Positions 45,987 to 57,746 of a stretch of 64,000 nt of DNA are shown piece after piece. The position numbers were made by a program, and so were the translations under genes. Within the stretch, counting starts at the first letter, position 1. Each line of letters opens with the position of its first letter. This stretch comes from Casuarina equisetifolia. Lineage: Eukaryota > Streptophyta > Magnoliopsida > Fagales > Casuarinaceae. The stretch lies in the NCBI GenBank assembly GCA_028551475.1, contig CM052356.1:28857884-28921883 (forward strand), given 5' to 3'. The notes under the pieces were generated by a model that was not told the DNA's origin, ran no database searches, and saw only the letters and a list, made by a program, of their open reading frames with translations.

Positions 45987-48900
45987 ATGGCTGGGACTGG
46001 AGTGTTCGCAGAGATTTTGGATGGAGATGTGTACAAGTACTACGCAGACGGAGAATGGCACAAGTCATCTTCCGGGAAGAGTGTTGCTATCATCAACCCT
46101 ACTACGCGAAAGACTCAGTACAAGGTTCAAGGTAACCAGCACACTTTGCTTTGTTTTGGACTTGGAAAGTTTTGGGTCATGCTCACGTCCTCTTAACTGT
46201 GTTTGTTTGTGAAGGTTTTGGTATGCTCTGCAGGAATCAGAGTAGCAAAGTTTTATTTGACGTACAAAGTATTGTCGTTGATAAATAGTTAAACCCACTG
46301 ATGAGAAGTTTGATGATACAAATTTGCTTCAAGGATAGAAAATGCTAACAAGCTTGAGCACCTTAAGTGAATTTGGACACTTATATACACACTCAATTAT
46401 CTTTTATTCAAGTGAAGTTAAAACGCCATGGCAGAACTCAATCAAAACTTTGAATTAGGTGCAGCTAATGGAGTTTTATTTTCGTTTCAAAGCGTGTTTT
46501 ACTCTTCTGACTAATTTGAATGTACTAGCAACTAAACTAGGTTGAGAGAGCAAAACTGAAAGCTTCTAGACATGTTTGAGTTGCACAGTTTATCTTCTCA
46601 TGAACTACTCTTATGTTCTCGCTACAGCTTGTACACAAGCCGAGGTAAATAAAGTCATGGAAACGGCAAAAACGGCTCAGAAATCATGGGCAAAGACCCC
46701 CCTTTGGAAAAGGGCTGAACTCCTCCATAAGGCTGCTGCTATTCTCAAAGAGCACAAGGCTCCCGTTGCTGAGTGTCTCGTAAAAGAAGTTGCAAAGCCA
46801 GCTAAAGACTCAGTAACTGAGGTATCAAAAGCATTTTGATTTTTATTTATATTTTGGTCACTTTATGCAGATGATTTACTATATGTTTGGACTTGATGAA
46901 GGTTGTGAGGTCCGGGGATCTGATTTCTTATTGTGCTGAGGAGGGAGTAAGGATTCTAGGAGAGGGAAAATTCTTGGTTTCTGACAGTTTCCCTGGAAAT
47001 GAGAGAACCAAATACTGCCTCACTTCTAAGGTAATCTTTTTCACTCTCCTTCCCTGTAGAACTTGCTGTTTTTCTTACCAACCAATGAATTCATGAAGCA
47101 TGGGAGTCAGTTAGCTTGTTATTTTCCAAAATCTCTATGTTTTGAACATGTGTGGAGAAACAAGTTTCCCCAAATCATGGGTCGAAACTCAATGAAACAT
47201 GTTGATTACTTTTTTGTCCTGTCATGATCAGCCCGAGATATGGGATTTGTGACCTTTTTTTTTTTATATATATTTTTTATTTTATTAGCTGGAATTCATG
47301 CCCATCCTTGCTTCTTTCGAATATAATAAAACTAGAACAGAGATTGTTGTGGGTCAAGCTATAATTTTTTATTGCTGGCTCTCTTTTGTCTGATGCTATG
47401 GGAATGGAAATTAGGGAGGGCTGCTACAGGACATTCTTCCAAAACGACTCCACTACCATCCAATCTTTGAAAAGTAAAATATGAAACAGATTCTTCTTAA
47501 ACTTTTCCTAACCATCACTCCAATTTGTCTTGGTTCTCCCCGCTGATGCCATACTTTCTCGTCACTTCCCTTGGAAATATTATCAATTCAACAGCATACT
47601 ATCCCAATCTTTATCCAGTCAGACGTTTCCTATTATCACTTATTATTATGGAAATTCAAATTTGTTTCTCGTACCAGTAAAGAAGCACTCTGTGCTAACC
47701 ATGAGACAGTCGTTCAGTTTTTTATGTATGTTATCATTTGAGGTAATTATGGAGGGACGAAGTGCTTATAAGATCATACCTACAACAGTATGCTGTGACA
47801 GATAATGGTTAGAGTACGTTAAGTTTCTACATATAATGCAGCTTGGGCAGTAAATTGGCCATGGCAATCTAACGGAGAAGTTCGTAATTTACGTAACGAG
47901 ATATGTTTCTCATACATGTGATCTACTCATTAAGTTAGATTATTTTGAGTCCAAGGATGGATGGGATTGGGAACAAACTACCTTCCATTTAGGAATTGAT
48001 TGATATCATCTACATTGGTCGCTTCTTACACATCTGGTGACGCCTAACATGCTTATAGCCCTTTTTAAGGTCTGGCCACTGGTAGAGTGGATAGAATATG
48101 ATGATAAACTAGTATACAACCAAACCGAGAAACCATAAACACTATTGAACAACTGAAATTCGGAGGCATTAAAGTTGATGCCAGAATCCCACATCATGCA
48201 GTAAATCTGTGAGTTAGCTTCTTGGTAGATCCTGTTTGGTATTGTGTCTGTAGGTGAATGTGTAAATCCTTATGGTTTTGGACATGGTTTACAATTTACA
48301 TTTACATTATGTTGCAGATTCCACTTGGGGTTGTTTTAGCCATTCCACCATTCAACTATCCTGTCAACCTTGCTGTGTCAAAGATTGCTCCTGCACTGAT
48401 TGCTGGAAATTCTATTGTGCTCAAGCCTCCTACTCAGGTACTTCATGATTGAGTTAGCTTATGATTCTGCTCAGTATTCACGATGGTGCATGTAATCTTT
48501 ATAGACATGCACTTCAATCCATCATCGCCTAAGTGCTTCAAATGGATTCTTCAGCAGAGATAAAAAACTGATTTCTCACTACTTGAAATCCAAACAGTGA
48601 GCCTATTTATAATCTGAATCTGAACCACTGAAGGTAGATGATTGGCTAGGTAAAACACAAAGGTGTATTTTCATTAATGGAGGATTACCAAAAACACCCT
48701 TGGTCGTTCAATTCATGAATGCTTACCGAAGATTTTATGAAACTATCTGTTTATGTCTTTCTAACTAAGCTAGTCCATTAATCTTACTCTGAACTTCTTT
48801 CAGGGTGCTGTTGCTGCCCTTCATATGGTGTACTGCTTTCACCTGGCTGGTTTTCCCAAAGGCCTTATAAGTTGTATCACCGGTAAAGGCTCTGAGATTG

Positions 48901-50544
48901 GTGACTTCCTTACCATGCACCCTGGGGTGAATTGTATAAGGTAAATCCAGTTCATCGTTCTTCCATACTAAATAATTAGTAGTTCCAAACTTGATTTGTT
49001 GTCTTGCTCAGCTTCACCGGTGGAGACACAGGCATTGCAATTTCAAAAAAGGCAGGCATGATTCCACTTCAGATGGAACTAGGAGGAAAAGATGCCTGCA
49101 TTGTTCTCGAGGATGCTGACCTCGATCTGGTAGCAGCAAACATAATAAAGGGGGGATTTTCTTACAGGTGAAAGGATTTCTCATAAATCTCCTTACTTTT
49201 CAGTGTTGCATCCGACAAGAGGGAAGAAGACGTTGAGACTGTTTCATGAGATTCTGATTGCTTTTCCAATCTTTGAAAAAGTATTCTAATTTTCCTTTAG
49301 AATACATTTAATCTAAAGGAAAATTAATTGAACTACGTCTGCAGGATGCCATTTCTAGGTAATAACTGGCTATAGGTGCCTCACTCATTCTATCCTGAGC
49401 ATTAGCAGTAATACTAGGCACTTAGAGCACAGAAGACAAATTTGAGAAAATTATGTGCTAGTCCTTTAACTGCATTACTTTCCATTTTCTTGGTGAAAAA
49501 CAGCTATTGAATGAGGGTCTTTACATTACTGCTAACGATTATCACAATATTCAGTATAATGTAGATCATAAGTTGTTGTGTCATGGTTCTTGTAGTTAAA
49601 TAAACCTCTAGTCTGATGATAATGTGGAATTTGTTTTAGTTGTGATGTCAAGTTTCTGTAGCACCAACTGAAGCTATTTTTTCCTGTCCATGTTCTAAAT
49701 TGCAACCGCTAAGACGTAATTTCTAAAGCGTGTTACCAAAATTTATGACAGTGGTCAAAGATGCACGGCAGTTAAGGTTGTCCTGGTGATGGAATCTGTT
49801 GCTGATGCTTTGGTGGAGAAGGTAAAGGCTAGAGTCGCAAAACTGAGTGTTGGGCCACCGGAGAATAACTGCGATATCACTCCAGTCGTTTCAGAGTCAT
49901 CTGCCAATTACATTGAAGGGTTGGTCAAGGATGCAGAACAGAAAGGAGCAACATTTTGCCAAGAGTACAGAAGAGATGGAAACCTTATCTCGCCCTTGTT
50001 GTTAGACAATGTTAGGCCTGATATGAGGATTGCATGGGAAGAACCATTTGGACCGGTTCTGCCAGTGATGAGGATCAGTTCTGTAGAAGAAGGTATCCAC
50101 CATTGCAATGCTAGCAATTTTGGACTCCAGGTATAAACTTCTCTCAGATTTTCTGAACATTGTGTTTCTGTTCTCATCAGGAAGTTCATACCATCTGCAT
50201 TGGGTTTAGTCTTAACATATATAATTTGAATTCAGGGATGCGTCTTCACTAGGGACATCAACAAAGCAATGTTGATCAGTGATGCAATGGAGACCGGAAC
50301 GGTTCAGATAAACTCAGCACCAGCTCGTGGACCAGATCATTTCCCTTTCCAGGTAAACAAACACTCAGGAGACTAACCTGTTTTCCGAAGTTCATCATCT
50401 CAGTGCAGACTAACAATGTTTGGTAAACAGGGCATAAAGGACAGTGGAATTGGGTCGCAAGGAATCACCAACAGCATTAACATGATGACCAAGGTGAAGA
50501 CCACTGTAATCAACTTACCAACTCCCTCATACACCATGGGATAG
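45987..50544 (+). CDS. ALDH11A3: NADP-dependent non-phosphorylating glyceraldehyde-3-phosphate dehydrogenase
   Basis: Cytosolic GAPN, oxidising glyceraldehyde 3-phosphate to 3-phosphoglycerate with NADP+ and bypassing the phosphorylating step of glycolysis. Nine exons: 45987-46131, 46628-46821, 46902-47030, 48318-48437, 48804-48940, 49012-49167, 49752-50130, 50236-50352 and 50431-50544. They total 1,491 bases and 496 residues, the length I recall for Arabidopsis ALDH11A3. Start [19 protein letters not shown]. The ALDH landmarks are [27 protein letters not shown], the general-base Glu264 in MELGGKDA, the catalytic Cys298 in [18 protein letters not shown] and [17 protein letters not shown]. The C-terminus is LPTPSYTMG. 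All junctions are GT-AG and in frame. The third intron is the longest (about 1.3 kb) and contains nothing recognised. Confidence 0.97.
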
Positions 50545-53500
50545 TGTAAGACCGTTGACAAATGGATGATCACGACTATTTGTACTTTAGCTACTTAGGA
50601 TAATCTGAAACCAGATTCCGTATGTAGAATTAAGTTTGTTTGCTCTGTGTCATCTGCAATGAAAAAAAGATGAATAAATGGGGGTAATGTATCAGACAAT
50701 TGGAGTTTAATTATAAAGTTGGCTTCCCTTGCAACTGTTATTCACGCGAACTGAGGATATTCTCTGACTTCGTAGATTAGATAAGGATTTCTTTTTGACA
50801 GTGCTGTCTGTTTTTATAAGATCAAAGCTACCCCATTAAACACCACTTGAACTGTCACCCTCAGCAGCAAAGTCAATAGCAAAATACTTTCGGTCGAGTA
50901 TAACGTATTTTTTTCTCCTAAAACTTGTCTATGTACAATAGTCATCTTTCAGTAAAAGGTTGCCCCTAAATATCAAGATGATAAACTGAAGTGGCAAATG
51001 CTTTGTCGCCAATCTTGTTGAGCTTCAAAGAGTTATCTAATAATAAACACGCTGTTTTGACAACCTGTTCTTACTACAGACGGTTCTGAGCACTTGTTTC
51101 AAATAAAAAATAGTAACCCGCTGATCCATACCAAACCATCGATTCTTGCAAATGAATGCTGCAATTCATGAACCATCTTCCTTAGTAAGAATCTTTACTT
51201 ACATGTGAACAGTATTTTCTATGCTGTCGCGTTCTTGTTGAGAGATTAACTTGACTATGCAGCAAGTTTAAGAACATCAAGAATTTTACGTGATTTAGGA
51301 TAAATTGACTCCTACATCCATAAAGCAGCTAGGAGCCCCTCGAAAATTTCTCATCCTTAACCATTATCCCTTTGGTTATACAGTAGACATATGGTCTCCC
51401 AAACTGTCATAAGTAACTTCAGAGAAATATCCTAAGTTTTGACTTCGTAAATAACACCAATGATATGATATTTACAAAACTTTATTAGTTGCAAACTGGA
51501 ACATGTCTTTCCTTGGAATTAGCCACGAAGCTGCAATCAGTTGGCCGTATTTGATACAGAATAGTGTTTAGGGAAGAAAAAAGAAACCACTGACATTGTA
51601 AACTGTATTATTTAGATTAAGGGGCGGTAGTGGAGGGGCTATTGTCTTTGAATGCGAGAACCAGACAAAAGCATATAATAGAATCCCACTTTGTGATGAT
51701 AATCAAATGGGCTTTTTCTTTTACTAATATGTTCTTCACCAATGCCTTTGAGGCACAGAGATGCTACTGCCGTGCAAATCAGGCTCTATGTGCGCATGCT
51801 TAAGAAAGTCAATGTCCGCTTATGAGCAAACGTGTTAAACATTCATGCTAAGCTTTTACAATTAGCCAATGCCTATCTATTGGTAAGCTCCAGCAATAAC
51901 CATTACTTTGAAACTTAATTCCCTTGCTTTTTGACTCTGCACAGTTGATTTAGTATTTTCTGCAGACTTATAGCAGTGTTTGATGATGAAATCTCTCCTA
52001 TTCAAGGGGCTACTCGGCACAACTTTTGGCCACCTAATGTACTAAAATTAGCCTTAATGATTGATGCAACCGCACTTAAAACACATCAAGTTTGGTTAAA
52101 CACCCTGTTTGGATCCTCCCCATTTTAAAGTTGTTTAGTACTTTCTAGGGGAGAAAAAGTCATTCTCCCATTGTTTGTCACCTTCCGCTATGACCTTGGT
52201 GAAGTGGTTCTGGCAAAACCACTACTTCACACTTTTGACTTCTTTTTCTGCAGAAGGAGAAGTTGGTTTTTCCTGATATCTCTTTTCACCAAACACGGTG
52301 GTTGAATTATCCTTAGTCTAAACCATCATATATCTCTTCTCTATTTAATCCACAAGTAATATAATTATCTTCTGCAGCCTAACTTCCGATTATTGGTCTA
52401 AACCTTCTCGGATTCCATTGTATATATTATGCCACACATTTCAGTTAAACAATGAAAGAGTCAACAAATGGTCATAAAAAAAACCCATTAGATAATATTT
52501 GTTTCAAATGGTGCCTCAGGGTGAGATGGGATACCCCTCTTCGTTTCTGTGGAACCCATTTTGGAGGCCCCCATGATCTTTTATCAGATTATTCTTAACC
52601 ATTTGATTGTATGCATACCTTTTCTAGCTCTTCTTTTTGCAGAAGATTTATGTACGGGTGAAATAATAGAACAAGATTATGCTGATCATTAGCCTCTAAA
52701 CAATTGTCCTCCGTGGGGCTTGCAAGTTCAGTACTTTACGGAGTATGCCTCTCTTTATGCCAGATACCCTTTATAAATTTCTCTTCTTATCCTCTTTTTC
52801 TTTAATGATAGAGGAAGGATTTACACTAGGCATCATACCTAGAGTTGACCATCCCTCAAATACTACTTTTTCTCCCTCTTTCTCTCTTTTTCTCTGTAGC
52901 ATTGTAGGTAGGAATATGTCAATTTTGGCAAACTGCTTTTAGGCTTTGCTTTTATTCACTAGGTGCCGTATGCTAGAGAATGGAATTTGCTTACTGGATC
53001 CTTTTGGCAGGCGGCAGGCTTATCTTTGTCTTAATAAATTGTTCTTCAGCTGCTACTGTGCGAGTTGAATACACAAGAAAACTGAATATAATAAGCAACA
53101 TGTGATTGGGATCGGAATTTGGGTGCCCAGATGCAATTCCACCTCGGCTGCGTCAGCATTGACATCGAATTATTGTTGGATGATTGATTGACAGAAAGGA
53201 GATGGAATTTCGAATTGAATTTTGGTTGAACAGACGTGCTGATATTTTAACACATCTTAAGCATTGATGGAGATTTCTGATTCTTATTTCTTAACTCAAT
53301 TCAAAGAACTTAACAACTAGTTTTTTATTAAGCTTTGTGTTTTCCAAATATTTTGATGCTCAACGTGTATAGGACAAAGATCTCATGTGAAGAAAGTATA
53401 CTTTTAACTTTGAACTAATTTTTAATCAAAATTTAAATTTTCTAATAATTAAATTATATTAATGTAGAATAATTCTCCTCCTAAGAAACCCATGAAGAAA

Positions 53501-54884
53501 ACAAAAAATGAATCAAGGATCAGATGGCATATTGGAATGAGGTGTAAAGAAAGTCTATCACCGAAGGAAAGTAAAGATGTGATTGGTGCTAGACAAGGAC
53601 AAATACCTACATTTTCTGGCCTTTAGCAGGTACCTTTACAACAGGGACATTTTTAGTCTCAGCAAGATTGATCCCTGTTTCTTAGTTTGGTTCCGTCTAT
53701 TTCACGATGTCGTCAAAGGAGTATTGTAGGTGTAGGCCAACTTCTACACATCCCAATATTTCAACTCAAATCATGTCTGGGATTTCTAGACTTTGTAATA
53801 ATTCAAGGTAAAAGTTAAGCAAGCACCCTTAATTCAACATATGCTTCGGCAAAAGAGTAATAATTCAGTGAGGAAAATTCTTTTACAGTGAGTTGAAAAG
53901 AGTAGGTATAATTAAAAGAATCTGCTTCGGCTTTAGTCCGATTCAAATGACTTTTCAAAGTTCTTTGCATTGTAAATTCAAGCATTAGGCTTTCTTTGAG
54001 GGCAATCTACAACTTGAAAGATAAGCAATCATATGTCTTTTCAAGAATAGTTTGTCTCTCCGAATATATATAAAGTGGACCTGTTGTATTCCCATCAGAA
54101 GGATGACAGATATTTCTTGCGTTTTGAAGAAACAAAATCTCGGATGGAAGGAGCAATCATGCTTGGCATATCCATATCCCCTGTGGCTTGCTTCGAGCTG
54201 TCAAACTAGTGAAGAAAAAATCAGGCATTCCAACAGTAGAACCCCCAAAAGGCTGTCATTTTCGTTGCAGCCTGACCTGAAAAGTTGATCTCAAAACTTC
54301 TGGCCCGCCCCCCACCTACAAAAGTCTTTGACGTAAAAAAGTATAAAGTTGAATTAAAAAAATTGAGTTCTGAATTGAAAAGATATTTTGACATTTAAAT
54401 GTTATTCAAGGATAAGATATTTTCAATATGAGAGTTTCATCCTCAATATTATTTTTTTTTTCAGTTTAAATGTTATTTAAAGACTATATCTTTTTAATTT
54501 AAAACTTTTGTTATCAAAATTTAATATCTATAATATTTCATGTGCATGCACCTATATTATTATATGAAAGAGTTAGGCATTGGCTTGAGAAACACCTTAG
54601 GATGCAATTTTTAATGAACAAGTCATAACATTCCGCGTTCACATTTTATATTATCTAGTGCTGTCTGATTGTTCTGATCTATGACACTTCCTCAGGGTGC
54701 TTCTCTACTTGGATATGTTGGGAAGATAAATAGGTAAGATATTCAAGGGATAGTGTATATCAATGCAGGCATTATTTGAGTAGTTGCACAGTTGGGTATC
54801 TCCTTTAATGTTGGGGCAATGAAACCTCAGAAAACTCTTGAGCAAGTTGGCTTTCTTTGAATCTTCCCACGGATATACTAGCAT

Positions 54885-54910
54885 GCATTTGCATTTGCAT
54901 TTGCATTTGC
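54885..54910. repeat. (GCATTT)n microsatellite
   Basis: Four GCATTT units and two further bases. Confidence 0.9.
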
Positions 54911-55502
54911 AAGTAAATGGATCGAGCATTGATTTTAGAACATTTTTTAATAATCTTCCCGATATTCCTTCCCACGTAGTTTAATCCATGTATATTTGGT
55001 ATACACTGAACATGGTTTCGAACAACTAAGGTCATATCTAAAATGGGATACGTTCACAAATGGCAATGACAACATTGTTGTATTTAAGTATTAAACTACA
55101 TAGATCTCACGGGAGACAATTTTCAGCTCTTATTTCTATGAATATTACTACCATCATGCGTATCTTGATTTGGTCGTGGATTCAGCAACCAGAAGTGCAA
55201 ACATAAGCGGCTGACAATTCCATCAGAATTAAAAATACAATGGTGTATCTTATTATAGAGGTGCTTAGATCTATTGGTGACCATTCGCTGCAAAGACTGA
55301 AGTGTTGTGGTGCATCATGAATCTCGAGTGAGTCAAACCTTGATCGTGTTTATTTTTCTGTTTAGGGAGATCTAGAACGAAATCATGGGGAAGTGAAGGA
55401 ATATGAGCAAAGAGGACAAGGAGATCATATCAAGTTATTCTTGCATGATTTTGTGTTTTTGGTGAAGGTGATAGTTGTAGTAGAATGTTATTGAATGGGT
55501 TT

Positions 55503-56175
55503 TGTTAAGAGGTTATTATTTAACTTAAAAATCAACTTTAGAATTAGTGAATCCTCCTTTATTTAATCAAAATTCTAAATTCATTTATCAATAATGTAAG
55601 AACACTTGTTTATGTCTCAACAAACCCCTTTATCATAATGGTCCACCTTTTGGATCAACTATGGTGTCACTCAATATTGCATGAACTCATCTTATGAGCC
55701 TATAATACCATGTTAAGAGATTCACTATTCAACTTAAAAGTTGATACAACTCCTTTTCATTTAATTATGATTCTAAATTCATTCTTTAGAAATGTGAAAA
55801 CAATCTTCACATTTTAACAAGCTCTTTTAACACAATGGTCTATCTTTTGCACAAGCTATGATGTTGCTCAACCGTGTAAACCTACCATCTAAGTCCATAT
55901 GGATGTTAAGAAAAAAACATGAACTCTGATATCATTTTAATATATTACTCATTGATGAATATATGAATAGTTGTTCACATTTGAATAGACCCCTTCATCA
56001 TAATGATTTACTTTTTTGACTAATTATAATGTCACTTAATTACATGAATTCATTTTATGAATCTCATGTTAAGAAATTTATTATTTAACTTAAAAGTTGA
56101 CCTGAGAGTTAGTACAAGCTCACTTCATTTAGCCAAGATTCTAAACTCATTCTTGAGTATTATGGTAACAAATTT
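55503..56175 (-). mobile_element. Tandem array of LTR-like units (TRIM type, reverse orientation)
   Basis: TGTTAAG, the inverted end of a ...CTTAACA LTR, occurs at 55503, 55711, 55904 and 56067. Units 1, 2 and 4 continue with TATTYAACTTAAAA and GATTCTAAA/AATTCTAAA-TTCAT blocks. Just before unit 2, CCTATAATACCA (55699-55710) resembles the inverted primer site GGCTCTGATACCA. CTCTGATATCA inside the third unit does so more clearly. Between units there is a repeated interior (AAYGGTCYAYCTTTTG, TATGRTGT). This looks like several LTR-interior-LTR copies fused by unequal recombination. Confidence 0.5.
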
Positions 56176-57236
56176 CGATACTCAATTAGGTTTCATTTCT
56201 CGAATGACGTTGATTGAGGTTAAATGAAAAGTAAGCACTCCAATTAATTTAAGGTTGCTCCACCAACACGAAGGAGGAGGTTCTTTCGGAAAAGTCCGTC
56301 CCCGTCAAAAGAAATCTTAGTCATCATCTTTTCCAGCATCGAACTTTAGTTTACAGTCCGACAGCTTCGATTACGCCACGCAAAATTTAACCATCATCCG
56401 AGGGATTTCATTTCTTGCACGTACATCTTTGTTCTTCTCCTTTTTTATAAAATACTTCCGTACGATGGCCCTCTTCTTTAATAATTAATTTTAACATTAA
56501 AAAAAAAAAAAAAAAAGAGGAGCAAAACCCCTTTTATCACTGTAAAAAGTAACACTTGGGACAAAGAATCCCAAATCCCACATTCACCTTGGACTGCCTA
56601 ATTCACCCCATCATCGCTAAAGCTCAAGCAGTTTGGCCCACTTGATCAACTCGAAAAGCCACTTTCTTGAAACCTTTTTTTATGGCTCTTTAACGCAAAG
56701 TTCTTTTTACTGCTTTCTCATAAGATAAATTGGTGTTAATCTAAGCAACATTTAAAAAGTAACTCTAAGGTCTTATTTTTTAAAGAACTTGAGTTTCAGC
56801 CGTAAGCTTCCAAACCATCCAAGGGGCAGTGATTAGATGAAGCTTTATTATGTTTTGGTTGGCTCCCTTTTGAGTCACTGTCTCGAGGTCCCCTGATAGG
56901 GATGCCTCGGATCGGACCCAACGAACCCGCCGAAATTGGGGCAAATATTTTATCACCTGAAAAACAAAAACAAAGAACTAGAGTTTGTGGCTGCTGATTA
57001 AGTGGGGAAGTGGGTAAATCTTATATATCCACTCCCTCGATTGCGACAAAAAAAATCCTACTCGCTTATCTGCTCTGCCACATCACTAATCTACTTGTTT
57101 TTCCATCCACTTTCCGTCTCTAATTTATTTTTCAATACTCTATTATTTATATTATGAGTTTTTTTCTCCAATGTTCAACTCTATAATTTAATGAAATAAG
57201 AGAAAAAAAAAAAAAACATGCCACGTTATTTTAAGG

Positions 57237-57616
57237 CACGTGCGGAAACGGGACAGAGCGCAGCTGTATGGTAACTGACGGAATGCGGATCCGGTGAACG
57301 GTAAAACCGCAATTATTAGTAGTGGCCGCGTGGGAAACCATCGGAGGGTGTTTTGGGGAATTGGCACAAGGGTTGAAAGCGAAACCTAAGGGGACAGGCC
57401 AACCGTGCGAGACTTTGAAGTGGAAGGGAAAATGCTTGACCACGCGGGTGGGGGAGGGCGTGGATCAAATTTCATCATTGATTCATAATCTCATTAGTAG
57501 CTTAAGTAGGATTAAGCGGACCATCAATAGCTTAAACTATGTTCTCTTACCTGAAAGCTCATCGGTAGTCCACGCGCTTCTGTTTAAATATCCTGTGTGA
57601 GAGAGAGAGAGAGAGA
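57237..57616 (+). promoter_or_regulatory. bHLH gene promoter: G-box, TATA-like box, GA-rich leader
   Basis: G-box CACGTG at 57237-57242, TATA-like TTTAAATA at 57583-57590, and a GA microsatellite at about 57600-57616 that would lie at the start of the leader. The coding ATG follows at 57747. Confidence 0.5.
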
Positions 57617-57746
57617 AAGGAAGAGCAACACGCAGCGACGCCCATAAACCCGGTCGCCTCCAAAACATTATATGCTGTTCTTATACCACTGAGACCTTCA
57701 AACGTTGTCTGTGTCTCTCACGCTTTCTGATACTGGTGGAGAAGGT

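Larger units (their letters stand above)
50545..57746. other. Seven-kilobase intergenic region before the bHLH gene
   Basis: No gene recognised on either strand. Open frames are short and random-looking. It contains a hexanucleotide repeat near 54.9 kb and an array of LTR-like units at 55503-56175 (both listed). The last kilobase is the bHLH promoter, with a G-box CACGTG at 57237-57242. Confidence 0.6.
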
